DNA from: Amycolatopsis sp. cg9
Lineage (GTDB): Bacteria > Actinomycetota > Actinomycetes > Mycobacteriales > Pseudonocardiaceae
Direction: 5' to 3'
DNA length: 64,000 nt
Assembly (NCBI RefSeq): GCF_041346945.1
Contig: NZ_CP166850.1
Coordinates: forward strand, 9,470,501 to 9,534,500
Part shown: in pieces, positions 32,945 to 41,115 of the stretch
How the letters are laid out: each line of letters begins with the position of its first letter
Numbering within the stretch: position 1 is the first letter of the stretch
The notes under the pieces: generated by a model
What the model saw: the letters and a program-made list of their open reading frames with translations, nothing else
Database searches by the model: none
What the model was told of the DNA's origin: nothing
Made by a program: the position numbers and the translations under genes

Positions 32945-34075
32945 ATGGCCGATCCCGGAACCCCCGCGTCACCGGTCGAACTGGACCGGGTCCGCACCGA
33001 GCTCGCCGCGCAGGGCCATCCCTGGGTCACGGGCGAGAACTCCATGACCATCCTCGAAGAAGACCAGCGCCGCCACCGGCTGGGGGTCCCGCTGCCGCCG
33101 GAATCCGAACGGCGTGAACTCGAATCGGCGGCGAAATCCCTCGCCCAGGGTGAAGCCGCCCGCGCCACCGCCGTTTCCGGGGCCGGCGCCGCCGCGCAGT
33201 TCGACAGCCGCAACGCGGGCGGCAGCAACTACGTCACCCCGGTCAAGGACCAGGGCGACTGCGGTTCCTGCGTTTCCTTCGGCACCGCCGCCACCATCGA
33301 GACGGTCGCCGCGTTCACCCGCGGGCAGCCCGGCCTGCAGCTCGACCTGTCCGAAGCGCACCTGTTCTACACCCACGGCGCGAACGACGGCGCGACCTGC
33401 GACACCGGCTGGATGCCCGAGCGGGCGCTGAAGTTCTGCCACGACGTCGGCATCACCTACGAGGACTACTTCCCGTACAGCCCGCGCAACCGCTCCGGCG
33501 CCAAGCTGAACGCCGACTGGCCGAACCGGCTCGCGACCACGCCGTCGTACACGTCGCTGACCGGCAACCCCGCGGCGATGAAGGAGCAGCTGGCGGCCCG
33601 CGGCGCGCTCGTCGCGTGCTTCCTGGTGTACCAGGACTTCTTCTCCTACAAGAGCGGCGTCTACCGGCACGTCACCGGCTCGCTCGCCGGCGGCCACTGC
33701 GTGACGCTCGTCGGCTACGACGACAGCCAGGGCTGCTGGATCGCGAAGAACAGCTGGAGCACCAACTGGGGCGACGGCGGCTTCTTCCGGATCGCCTACG
33801 GCGAATGCGGCATCGAGACCTGGCAGGTCGAGCAGGTCGGCGCGGTGAACCTGCGCTCGTGGACCGGCTCGACGTCGGTGCTCGGCCTGTGGAGCAACGA
33901 CCAGGACCGCAACACCTGGGCGTACCTGCAGAACATGGGCTGGCTGCACCTGGCCGCCGACGACGAAGTGATCAACAAGGCGATGCTGATCGAGCTGATC
34001 GCCGCGAAGCAGGGTGGCCGTCCGGTCAACGCGTTCAACAACAACGGCACGATCATCGAGACCTACGTCTTCTAG
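32945..34075 (+). CDS. Papain-like (C1) cysteine protease without signal peptide
   Basis: 376 residues. A short pro-like N-terminus (about 1-75) precedes the C1 domain: oxyanion Gln and catalytic Cys in VKDQGDCGSCVSFGTAATIE (about residues 98-117), catalytic His in GGHCVTLVGYDD (about 251-262) and Asn in AKNSWSTNWGDGGFF (about 268-282). A C-terminal domain of about 70 residues (SVLGLWSNDQDRNTWAYLQN onward) is shared with the next gene's product. There is no secretion signal, so it may act in the cytoplasm or be released by another route. The third gene of the operon encodes a matching inhibitor type. Confidence 0.92.
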   Translation: MADPGTPASPVELDRVRTELAAQGHPWVTGENSMTILEEDQRRHRLGVPLPPESERRELESAAKSLAQGEAARATAVSGAGAAAQFDSRNAGGSNYVTPVKDQGDCGSCVSFGTAATIETVAAFTRGQPGLQLDLSEAHLFYTHGANDGATCDTGWMPERALKFCHDVGITYEDYFPYSPRNRSGAKLNADWPNRLATTPSYTSLTGNPAAMKEQLAARGALVACFLVYQDFFSYKSGVYRHVTGSLAGGHCVTLVGYDDSQGCWIAKNSWSTNWGDGGFFRIAYGECGIETWQVEQVGAVNLRSWTGSTSVLGLWSNDQDRNTWAYLQNMGWLHLAADDEVINKAMLIELIAAKQGGRPVNAFNNNGTIIETYVF

Positions 34076-34084
34076 GAGCCCGCG

Positions 34085-34498
34085 ATGGCCGCATCGACCA
34101 GCCCGTCCAGCGCTCCCGCGGCGGTGGCCCCGGCCGCCAGCCCGGACAACGCGCCCCAGCCCCTCACCCCCGACCAGCTCAACGCGGCGACCACCACCGT
34201 CACCGCCGAGCCGGCCGCCGAACCGGCGCTGAGCCCGCCGGGTGCCCCGCAGACCGCGGCTCCGATCACCACCGCCGCGGCCTGGCAGTCGAACAAGAAG
34301 GTGCTCGCCCTCTGGACCAACAACGCCGACCGCAACGGCTACGCCTTCGTCGACGGTGTCGGCTGGAAACGCCTCGCGACGAACAGCGACAGCGTGCACG
34401 AGGCGCTGCTGATGCTCGCCACGTCGGCGAAACTGGGCGGCTCGGTCACCTACCCCGAGGCCGCCGACGGCCGGATCCACGAGATCTACCTGTGGTGA
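34085..34498 (+). CDS. Protein carrying the same C-terminal domain as the papain-like protease
   Basis: 137 residues. The first 70 are Pro/Ala/Thr-rich and disordered-looking. The last 65 (KVLALWTNNADRNGYAFVDG, VGWKRLATNSDSVHEALLML, ending HEIYLW) align along their whole length with the C-terminus of the upstream protease (SVLGLWSNDQDRNTWAYLQN ... ETYVF). AGGAG precedes the ATG, 9 bp after the protease stop. It may compete for, or dock to, the same partner as the protease tail. The domain itself is not recognised. Confidence 0.8.
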   Translation: MAASTSPSSAPAAVAPAASPDNAPQPLTPDQLNAATTTVTAEPAAEPALSPPGAPQTAAPITTAAAWQSNKKVLALWTNNADRNGYAFVDGVGWKRLATNSDSVHEALLMLATSAKLGGSVTYPEAADGRIHEIYLW

Positions 34499-34502
34499 GC
34501 CC

Positions 34503-34811
34503 GTGCGGGTGATCACGCTCGAAGCCGACGGCGCGGCGGCGGACGTCGCGCCCGGCGAGCGGCTGGAGCTGCGCCTGCCCGAGAACGCGGGTACCGGCTA
34601 CCAGTGGGTGCTCGATGGCCCGGAACCGCCGCTGCGAGTGGTCGAAGAGACCCTCCACCCGGTGGCGGACCGGGCCGGCGGCACCGGCGAACACCGGTTC
34701 GTGCTGCACGCGGACGGGCCGGGTGAGACGACGCTGGTCGCCCGGCACGCGCGGTCGTGGGCACCGGACAGCGAGCTGCGCCGCTTCCGGATCACCGTCC
34801 GGGTCCGCTAA
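34503..34811 (+). CDS. Chagasin-family (I42) cysteine-protease inhibitor
   Basis: 102 residues with the three chagasin loops: NAGTGYQWVL (about residues 30-39, the NPTTGY loop), GGTGEHRF (about 59-66, the Gly-rich loop) and the Arg-containing loop before RRFRITVRVR (about 80-93). These loops insert into the active cleft of C1 papain-type proteases. It starts at a GTG 4 bp after the previous gene, so protease, tail-domain protein and inhibitor are one operon. With no signal peptide, it probably protects the cell from its own protease. Confidence 0.87.
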   Translation: MRVITLEADGAAADVAPGERLELRLPENAGTGYQWVLDGPEPPLRVVEETLHPVADRAGGTGEHRFVLHADGPGETTLVARHARSWAPDSELRRFRITVRVR

Positions 34812-35131
34812 CCGGCGTCCTGCCAGGGCTCGAAGCTGCGCAGGAGCAGCCGGACCTGGGCGGGGTCCGTGATGACGGCTTCGACGCCGCGCGGCATCGC
34901 GATGATCAGCTGGGTCTCGCGGGCGGCGCAGCCCGCCGCCGTCGCGGCCAGGACCGCGATGCCGCCGCCGTCGACGGCCGTCGCCTGCACGAGGTCCACG
35001 ACCACGCGGCGGACGTCCGCGGCGAAAGCGTCTTCGATCGCCTGGTGGTAGGTGGGGGCCAAACCGCCGTCGAAGATCCCGTCGACGGACAGGATGACCT
35101 CGTCTCCGAGGAGAACGCTGCGAAGTGTCAT
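34808..35131 (-). CDS. STAS-domain protein
   Basis: 107 residues with a STAS-like pattern: EVILSVDGIFDGGLAPTYHQ (about 10-29), VRRVVVDLVQATAVDGGGIA (about 38-57) and a C-terminal helix. The usual phospho-Ser position is occupied by the VDGGG stretch, so control by phosphorylation may differ from the STAS protein at 23122-23505. The ATG at 35131 has AGGAGG 5 bp upstream. It is convergent with the chagasin gene, overlapping 4 bp. Confidence 0.78.
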   Translation of the reverse strand: MTLRSVLLGDEVILSVDGIFDGGLAPTYHQAIEDAFAADVRRVVVDLVQATAVDGGGIAVLAATAAGCAARETQLIIAMPRGVEAVITDPAQVRLLLRSFEPWQDAG

Positions 35132-35382
35132 CGTGACCTCCTGCCGACCGGGTTTTTCCCCACCGGGTCCGGGTTCGGTCATCAAAGGTTACGTCAGGAC
35201 ACCGGGCGGGCGCAGGCTGAGCGGGCCGGAAGAGCACACCGGAAGCAGCACGATCGGAAGTCGAAGAGGACACGCGCGTCCCTCTCCCCATTCAACTGTA
35301 TAGCGGACACCGGGGCTTGCGGCAAGGCCAGGGCGCGGGTCCACAATTCGGGCTCACCATTTTCCAGTGAGGGGAATTCTCC

Positions 35383-36591
35383 ATGCGCGTGCTGCTGTCC
35401 ACGATCGGCTCGCGGGGCGAAGTGCAGCCGGTGGTGGCGCTGGCCTCGGAACTGAGAGCCCTCGGGCAGGACGTCCGGCTGTGCGTGCCGCCCGACTTCC
35501 GGGACTGGCTCGACGAGCTCGGGTTCGACGTCGTGCCGATCGGCCCGCCCCTGCGCGGAACCGCGTCGGAGCACCGGGTTCCGCCGACGCCGGACCAGAT
35601 CCGCACGGCGGCCGAGGACACCGTGACGACCCAGTTCGAGACGATCGGAGCGGCGGCCGAGGGCTGCGACGTCCTGGTCGCCGCCGGTGCCCTGCAGTTC
35701 GCCGCCCGCTCGGTCGCCGAGCGGCGCGGCGCCGCTTACGTCTACGCGAGTTTCTGCCCGATCACCCTGCCGTCGGATTCGCACGCGCCGCCGCCGATGC
35801 CGTGGCGGTCGCCCGGAAAGGCGGAAAACCGCGCCCTTTGGGCCGAAGACGCGGACCGCTGGAACACGTTCTTCGGCCGCCGGGTCGACGAACACCGCGC
35901 GGCGGCCGGCCAGCCGCCCGTCGCCGACCTGCCGGCGCACGTGTTCTCCGGCCGGCCCTGGCTCGCGGCCGACGCGGCGCTGGCACCGTGGCCCGAGCCG
36001 GGCGACGCCCACGTCGTCCAGACGGGCGCGTGGACCTGGCCGGACGAACGGCCGCTGCCGCCCGGGCTGGCGGAGTTCCTCGACGCGGGCGAGCCGCCGG
36101 TGTACTTCGGGTTCGGCAGCATGCGCGCCCCGGGCGAGCTCGCCGAGGCGATGCTGGCGTCGGCCCGCGCGCACGGCCGCCGCGCGGTCATCGCCCGCGG
36201 CTGGGCGGACCTCGCCGCGCCCGCCGGGCACCCGGACTGCTTCGGCGTCGGCGAGGTCAACCAGCAGGCGCTGTTCCGCCGGGTGGCGGCGGTCGTCCAC
36301 CACGGCGGCGCGGGCACGACCACGACGGCGGCCCGCGCGGGCGCGCCGCAGGTGGTGGTGCCCCAGATGTACGACCAGCACTACTTCGCCGGCCGCGTCC
36401 GCACCCTGGGCCTCGGCGCGGCGACGGAACCGGGCGTGCCGACCACTTCGGCGCTGACTTCGGCGCTGGAGGTCGCGCTGCGCCCGGCGGTGGCCGCCCG
36501 CGCGCGCCGGTTCGCGGGCGAGGTCCGCACGGACGGCGCGAGCGTGGCGGCGAGCCACCTGCTGGCCACGGCGCCGCTCACGTCCGCCTGA
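35383..36591 (+). CDS. GtfB-like UDP/TDP-sugar glycosyltransferase (GT1)
   Basis: 402 residues of the MGT/vancomycin GtfB fold. The N-terminal acceptor domain starts MRVLLSTIGSRGEVQPVVAL, and the C-terminal nucleotide-sugar site has VVHHGGAGTTTTAARAGAPQ (about residues 305-324). It should transfer a sugar to a lipophilic acceptor such as a natural product or lipid. It stands alone; no deoxysugar or aglycone genes are nearby. The length equals that of glycopeptide glycosyltransferases. GGGG before the ATG serves as ribosome site. Confidence 0.9.
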   Translation: MRVLLSTIGSRGEVQPVVALASELRALGQDVRLCVPPDFRDWLDELGFDVVPIGPPLRGTASEHRVPPTPDQIRTAAEDTVTTQFETIGAAAEGCDVLVAAGALQFAARSVAERRGAAYVYASFCPITLPSDSHAPPPMPWRSPGKAENRALWAEDADRWNTFFGRRVDEHRAAAGQPPVADLPAHVFSGRPWLAADAALAPWPEPGDAHVVQTGAWTWPDERPLPPGLAEFLDAGEPPVYFGFGSMRAPGELAEAMLASARAHGRRAVIARGWADLAAPAGHPDCFGVGEVNQQALFRRVAAVVHHGGAGTTTTAARAGAPQVVVPQMYDQHYFAGRVRTLGLGAATEPGVPTTSALTSALEVALRPAVAARARRFAGEVRTDGASVAASHLLATAPLTSA

Positions 36592-36681
36592 GGGTGTCGG
36601 TTTCCCGGGGCGCCGTTCGTCGGCCGGACGAACACGGCGGTGCCCGCGCGGTCGAGGCCGGCCGGCGCGCGGTGCGCCGGG

Positions 36682-36876
36682 TTACGCCTTCCGCAGCCGC
36701 AACGCCAACGCCGGGCACGCGGCCGCCGCGCGGCGGGCCTCCGCCGCCAGTTCCGGGGGTAGGGGTCCGTTCGCCAGTACCGGGTACCCCCACTCGTCGA
36801 GCCGGACGACCTCCGGCAGCAGGTCCGCGCACAAGCCGTGCCCGCGGCAGCCGATCGGATCCACCGTGAGCTTCAC
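36682..36876 (-). CDS. Small ferredoxin (single cluster)
   Basis: 64 residues: GCRGHGLCADLLPEV (about residues 9-23) and a distal ACPALAL give CxxxxxC...CP spacing, fitting a [3Fe-4S] or incomplete [4Fe-4S] ferredoxin like those serving P450s. The GTG overlaps the stop of the NuoF-like gene (GTGA), making it the last gene of the redox operon and the likely electron acceptor or donor for that protein. Confidence 0.88.
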   Translation of the reverse strand: MKLTVDPIGCRGHGLCADLLPEVVRLDEWGYPVLANGPLPPELAAEARRAAAACPALALRLRKA

Positions 36877-38003
36877 GCCACTCCCTCCAGCACCCGGCAC
36901 CGGCCGCCGGCCTGGTGCGTGGTCACGTCCGCGCCGAACGTGCGCAGCGCGCTCGCCGCCAGGCGGGCCGCGCCGTCCGGGTGGGCGCACGCGCCGCGGC
37001 CGGTGAGCAGCGGGAGGCGGTGGGCCAGCCGGTGCACCGACGGGCCGCCCCGGACCAGCTCCGCGAAGTCCGCCGCGATCGACGGCAGGCCGAACATGCA
37101 CGGGCCGCACTGCCGGGCCGACTCCGCCGCGAGGAACGCCAGCACCTTCGCCGTGTACTCGAGGCCGCACGCGCTGGCCGGCAGCGCGTAGACCGCCGGG
37201 ATCCCCGACAGCCCGAGGCGCAGGTCGGTCGTCCAGGTACCGCCGTAGCCGCCGACGAGCACCGCCTGCACCGGCTCGGTTTCGCCGCCGGCCGCGGCCA
37301 GCACCGCCGTCAGGGACGGCCCCGCGGGCAGCTCGACGACACCCGGCTGCCGGACCGCGCCGGTCACCGTGACCAGGTCCGTGCGCGCGGCGCGGTAGTG
37401 GTGCGGGCCGAGCAGCACCACCGAAGCGAGCTGCGCCAGGGTTTCGACGTTGTCCACCAGCGTCGGGCGGCCGCGCACCCCGCGCTCGGCGGGCCGCGGC
37501 TCCTTGCCGAGCGGCCGCGCGTCGCCGGAGGTCAGGTAGTGGACGAGCGCGCTCTCCTCGCTGGCGACGTACCGGCGCGGGACCTCCGCGATCCGCACCG
37601 GCACGTGGTCGTCGCGCTCGGCCAGCGCCGCGGTCACGCTCGGCAGCACCGGACTGCCCGCGTGCACGCACAGCACGGTTTCGGTGGCGCCGACGGCGTG
37701 CGCGGCGAGCTGCAGGCCGTCCAGGACGAGGTGTGGCGCGAGAGTCAGCAGCGCCGCGTCCTTCCGGCTCAGCGGGTCGCCTTCGCAGCCGTTCGCGACG
37801 ACGATCGAGCGCCGCGACCGGGCCGCGCGCAGCTTCACCGCCGTCGGGAAGCCACCGCCGCCCCGGCCGCGCAAGCCGGCCGCTTCGACGGCTTCCACCA
37901 GCCGGTCGCGGCCGTCGTCGCCGTGGTAGGCGACCCACGGGACGACGCCGTTGCGGCGCCGGTGCCCGGCCAGGTCGAGCCGGTGCGGGGGCAGGATGCT
38001 CAT
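36873..38003 (-). CDS. NuoF-like NADH-oxidising flavoprotein with SLBB and iron-sulfur parts
   Basis: 376 residues. The FMN/NADH-binding motif GLRGRGGGGFPTAVKLRAAR (about residues 43-62), ANGCEGDPLSRKDA (about 71), an SLBB-like middle (VTGAVRQPGVVELPAG) and a C-terminal cluster motif (RQCGPCMFGLPSIA, about 297) with GRGACAHPDG (about 330) match complex I NuoF, here shortened. It probably passes electrons from NADH to the ferredoxin or to the membrane subunit encoded upstream. It is coupled to its neighbours by 4-bp overlaps on both sides. Confidence 0.85.
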   Translation of the reverse strand: MSILPPHRLDLAGHRRRNGVVPWVAYHGDDGRDRLVEAVEAAGLRGRGGGGFPTAVKLRAARSRRSIVVANGCEGDPLSRKDAALLTLAPHLVLDGLQLAAHAVGATETVLCVHAGSPVLPSVTAALAERDDHVPVRIAEVPRRYVASEESALVHYLTSGDARPLGKEPRPAERGVRGRPTLVDNVETLAQLASVVLLGPHHYRAARTDLVTVTGAVRQPGVVELPAGPSLTAVLAAAGGETEPVQAVLVGGYGGTWTTDLRLGLSGIPAVYALPASACGLEYTAKVLAFLAAESARQCGPCMFGLPSIAADFAELVRGGPSVHRLAHRLPLLTGRGACAHPDGAARLAASALRTFGADVTTHQAGGRCRVLEGVA

Positions 38004-38569
38004 CGGGTGCCTCCCAGCGGCGAGAGCTTGCGGGTTTCGGTGTCGGCGTGCTTCACGCCGGCGCGGTAGGCGACGGCGCCGAGCACGGCCACCGCGCACA
38101 GCACGTCGAGCGCGACGATCCAGCCGCGCGCGGCGTCGTCCTCGGCCATGCCGATGCCGTGCACCAGTGCGACCGGCCAGCACAGGTAGGCCAGCCAGTG
38201 CACGGCGCGCCACACGCGGGCGGGCAGGCGGGTCCGGACCAGGCTGGTGACGACGATCGCGAGCAGCAGGTCGATCGCGACGGCGCCGAGGCCCACCCAG
38301 AACGGCTGGTAGCCCGCGCCGAACGGGAGCACGACGTCCAGCCAGCTCAGCGAGACGTAGCCGTCGAGGATCGCCGTCGCGATGTGCGCGGCGAGGAAGG
38401 CGAGACTGGTCAGCGCGAGGTTCCGGTGCACCGCGGCGATCGTGAACCGCGGCCACGCGGGCGTCGCGAACCGGCCGGCGCCGAGCGCGCCGAGCACGAC
38501 GACGCCGGTGAAGAGCACCAGCGAGACGAGCCCGGTCGCGCGGCTGAAGTACCAGACGGCGGCGCTCAC
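38000..38569 (-). CDS. Ferric-reductase-like transmembrane protein
   Basis: 189 residues with six membrane segments. Paired His residues (TIAAVHRNLALTSLAFLAAH, about 44-63, and WRAVHWLAYLCWPVALVHGI, about 119-138) fit a two-heme b core of the FRE/NOX family, without a flavin-binding tail. It would carry electrons through the membrane. The GTG at 38569 overlaps the ApbE stop, and its end overlaps the NuoF-like start. The absent flavin domain may be supplied by the NuoF-like protein. Confidence 0.87.
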   Translation of the reverse strand: MSAAVWYFSRATGLVSLVLFTGVVVLGALGAGRFATPAWPRFTIAAVHRNLALTSLAFLAAHIATAILDGYVSLSWLDVVLPFGAGYQPFWVGLGAVAIDLLLAIVVTSLVRTRLPARVWRAVHWLAYLCWPVALVHGIGMAEDDAARGWIVALDVLCAVAVLGAVAYRAGVKHADTETRKLSPLGGTR

Positions 38570-39738
38570 GACGGCCACCCCGGAGTGGTGACGACGTCGC
38601 CGCCGAGGCCGACGAGCCGCGCGGGGAGCCGCCGCCGTGCCAGCCACTCCGGCGCGCCGGTCCCGAGGACGACGGCCGCGGTGGCGGCGGTGTTGGCGTC
38701 CACAGTGGACTTCGCGGCGACGGTCACGGTGCGCCAGCGGGGTTCCGGCACGTCCCCGGTGCGCGGGTCGACGATGTGGTGCACCGTCCGGCCGCCCCGC
38801 CGCCAGCGCCGCCGGGTGATCCCGGAACTGGCCAGGGCGAAGTCCCGGTGCAGCGCGACGGTGGCGTCCGGGCGGGCGACGGCCCCGGCGTGGTCGTCGG
38901 CCAGCGCGACCTGCCACCCCCCGGCCGGCCCGCGCCCGGCGGCACGCAGGTCCCCGCCGAGGTTGACGAGGGTGCCGCAGCCGACGACGGAGTGGATCCG
39001 CCGCGCGGCCCGGTCGGCGGCGAGGGCTTTCGCGGTGGCGCCGAGGTCCAGGCGCACGCCGCGGGGCAGGACGACGAGGCGCTGCCCGGGGTCGAAGAGG
39101 ACGCGGTGCCAGCCGGGCGCGGGGGTGGGCGGGGCGAAGTCACCGGTGTCCGCGGCGGGTTCGCCGGAGCGGGCCTGCCCGGCCGAACCCGGCTCGCCGA
39201 TCGCGGCGGCGAGGTCGCGGCCGGAATCGCGGTCCTGCGAACACCCGGCCGCAGCGAACCCACCAGCGAAGCCGAACTCACACCCGGCGGCCTCGACCAC
39301 GTCGAGATCGTACGAACGCCCGGCCGCGGCAAGCCCGCCGGCCGAACCGGGATCGTGCCCGGCCGAGCCGCCGTCCTGCGAACGCCCGGTCGCAGCGAAG
39401 CCGAACTCACGCCCCGCCACCTCGGCGAAGTCGCGGTCGTACCCCAGCTCCCGCACCGCCGCCCCCACCGTGGGGTCGACCAGCCCGTCGCTCACCCGGG
39501 CCGCCCGCAGTGCCACGCCCAGTGCCTCCGCCAGCAGCGGACCCACCCGCACCTGGCGGCCCGCGGTCTCGTGCAGCCGTGAGATCTCCGAGTCCGCGCG
39601 GAACCGGCTGCACGCCAGGTCGATCGCCGCCAGTTCCTCGTGCAGCAGCTCGGCCGCGGTGCTCAGCCGGGCCGGGTCCGTCACCACGACCTCCGCCGTG
39701 GTGCCCAGCGCACGGAACGCCGTCGCCGCGGTCGTCAC
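38566..39738 (-). CDS. apbE: FAD:protein FMN transferase (ApbE family) with a repeat insertion
   Basis: 390 residues. ApbE features are present: CSRFRADSEISRL (about residues 43-55), DPTVGAAVRELGYDRDFA (about 87-104), LDLGATAKALAADRAARR (about 228) and VDANTAATAAVVLG (about 352). The enzyme attaches FMN covalently to Thr/Ser of target proteins. Between about residues 105 and 205 lies an insertion of degenerate units (REFGFAATGRSQD, GCEFGFAGGFAAAGCSQD) absent from typical ApbE. No FMN-binding-domain target is encoded in the operon. GTG start, overlapping the preceding small gene. Confidence 0.88.
   Translation of the reverse strand: MTTAATAFRALGTTAEVVVTDPARLSTAAELLHEELAAIDLACSRFRADSEISRLHETAGRQVRVGPLLAEALGVALRAARVSDGLVDPTVGAAVRELGYDRDFAEVAGREFGFAATGRSQDGGSAGHDPGSAGGLAAAGRSYDLDVVEAAGCEFGFAGGFAAAGCSQDRDSGRDLAAAIGEPGSAGQARSGEPAADTGDFAPPTPAPGWHRVLFDPGQRLVVLPRGVRLDLGATAKALAADRAARRIHSVVGCGTLVNLGGDLRAAGRGPAGGWQVALADDHAGAVARPDATVALHRDFALASSGITRRRWRRGGRTVHHIVDPRTGDVPEPRWRTVTVAAKSTVDANTAATAAVVLGTGAPEWLARRRLPARLVGLGGDVVTTPGWPS
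39233..39440. repeat. Repeats inside the apbE insertion
   Basis: Segments of about 65-75 bp recur: 39233-39310 and 39374-39440 share TCCTGCGAACRCCCGGYCGC, GCGAAGCCGAACTCAC and a following G-TCGTAC end. A partial copy (GTACGAACGCCCGGCCGC) lies at 39309-39326. On the coding (minus) strand they encode the EFGFA...AAAGRSQD units. Confidence 0.7.
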
Positions 39739-40001
39739 GAGGCACCCGATCCCGTGTGCGCGGAACCGGAACCCGAACCGGAGCTCAGGCCGCTGTCCGG
39801 GGCCTGCAGCTGGTCCTGGTCACCGGAGGTCGTCGTGGTGGTCGTCGTGTCCTGCACGGTGTCCGCGTTCGCCGACGACAGGCCGAAGCCGATCGCGCCG
39901 GCGGCGGCCGCGCCCAGGAGCGCGGCCGCGGCCGTGGCCAGGGCGGCCTTGCGGCGGCCCCGTTCCCGGTGGGCGGTCCTGGCGTTCGTCGAGGGGTCCA
40001 T
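39735..40001 (-). CDS. Small exported or membrane-anchored protein
   Basis: 88 residues. A basic start (TNARTAHRERGRRK) is followed by one hydrophobic segment (AALATAAAALLGAAAAGAIG, about residues 19-38) and an extracytoplasmic Thr/Ser/Gly-rich tail without a domain. It is the first gene of the redox operon and overlaps apbE. Comparable operons usually encode an FMN-binding-domain protein at this place; here no such domain is present, though the tail has many Thr/Ser residues. Confidence 0.7.
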   Translation of the reverse strand: MDPSTNARTAHRERGRRKAALATAAAALLGAAAAGAIGFGLSSANADTVQDTTTTTTTSGDQDQLQAPDSGLSSGSGSGSAHTGSGAS

Positions 40002-40237
40002 GGGAACGAGTTTCGGCCGCGTTCCTTTGAGCGAGCTGGGAACGACCTGTCAACTCCCTGACCGGCCATTGTGGACACCTACCAAAGGAGGTTGACACCG
40101 GAAAGCCATTAACCCACTCTTTCCGTTGTCCGCCGAAGGTTCCCTGGTGTTCACCAACCGGACCACGACACGGCACGCAGCAGCCCTCCGGCGTGAGCAT
40201 CATGAGGCGCCCGCACCCACCACACGCTGGAGGACCC

Positions 40238-41110
40238 ATGATCCGCAAGCGGATCGTCGCCGTGTTCGCCACCGCCGCGCTCGTCACCGCAGGCGCGGTC
40301 ACGGCCGCGGTCGTCACCCGGACGGCGGAGCCCGCCGTGCAGCCGGCCGCGGCGGCCGTGCCGGCGTTCGACCACATCGTCCTGGTGATGTTCGAGAACA
40401 AGAAGTACTCCTCGATCAACGGCAGTTCCAGCGCGCCCTACTTCAACACCCTCGCCTCGCAGAGCGCGAAGTTCACCAGTTCCTTCGCGATCACCCACCC
40501 GAGCCAGCCCAACTACGTCGCCCTCTTCTCGGGCGCGACGCAGGGCGTCACCGACGACAGCTGCCCCGCCAACCTCGGCGCGAAGGCCAACCTCGGCGAG
40601 CAGCTGATCGGCGCGGGCAAGACGTTCAAGGGCTACTCGGAAGCCATGCCCTCCGACGGCTACACCGGCTGTTCGAGCGGCACCTACCGCCGGAAGCACA
40701 ACAGCTGGGTCGACTTCTCGAACGTCCCCGCCGCCAGCAATGTCCGGTTCTCGAGCTTCCCGACGGACTTCACCCAGCTGCCGACCGTTTCGTTCGTTAC
40801 GCCCGATATGTGCAACGACATGCACGACTGCAGCATCGGCACCGGTGACACCTGGCTGAAGAACCACCTCGACGCGTACGCGCAGTGGGCCAAGACCCAC
40901 AACAGCCTGCTGATCACCACCTTCGACGAGGACAGCGGCACGTCGGTCAACCAGATCTTCACCAGCTTCACCGGCGCGCACGTCAAGGTCGGCAGCTACA
41001 GCGAATCGATCAACCACTACACCGTGCTGCGCACGATCGAGGCGTCCTACGGCCTGCCGGGCATCGGCGGCGCCGCGAGCAAGTCGCCGATCCTCGACGT
41101 CTGGCAGTAA
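40238..41110 (+). CDS. Secreted phosphoesterase / acid-phosphatase-like protein
   Basis: 290 residues: signal peptide (about 1-40) and a phosphoesterase-family domain (PF04185 type) beginning FDHIVLVMFENKKYSSI, with THPSQPNYVALFSG (about 87-100) and TTFDEDSGTSVNQIF (about 227-241). This matches AcpA-type acid phosphatases and phospholipase-C relatives that cleave phosphate esters outside the cell. GGAGG lies 5 bp before the ATG. The MFS gene starts 5 bp after its stop, so co-transcription is likely. Confidence 0.88.
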   Translation: MIRKRIVAVFATAALVTAGAVTAAVVTRTAEPAVQPAAAAVPAFDHIVLVMFENKKYSSINGSSSAPYFNTLASQSAKFTSSFAITHPSQPNYVALFSGATQGVTDDSCPANLGAKANLGEQLIGAGKTFKGYSEAMPSDGYTGCSSGTYRRKHNSWVDFSNVPAASNVRFSSFPTDFTQLPTVSFVTPDMCNDMHDCSIGTGDTWLKNHLDAYAQWAKTHNSLLITTFDEDSGTSVNQIFTSFTGAHVKVGSYSESINHYTVLRTIEASYGLPGIGGAASKSPILDVWQ

Positions 41111-41115
41111 CCCGC

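Noticed and set aside
35383..36591. A glycopeptide biosynthesis cluster around the GtfB-like gene
   Set aside because: No peptide synthetase, halogenase, P450 or deoxysugar genes lie nearby; the glycosyltransferase stands alone.
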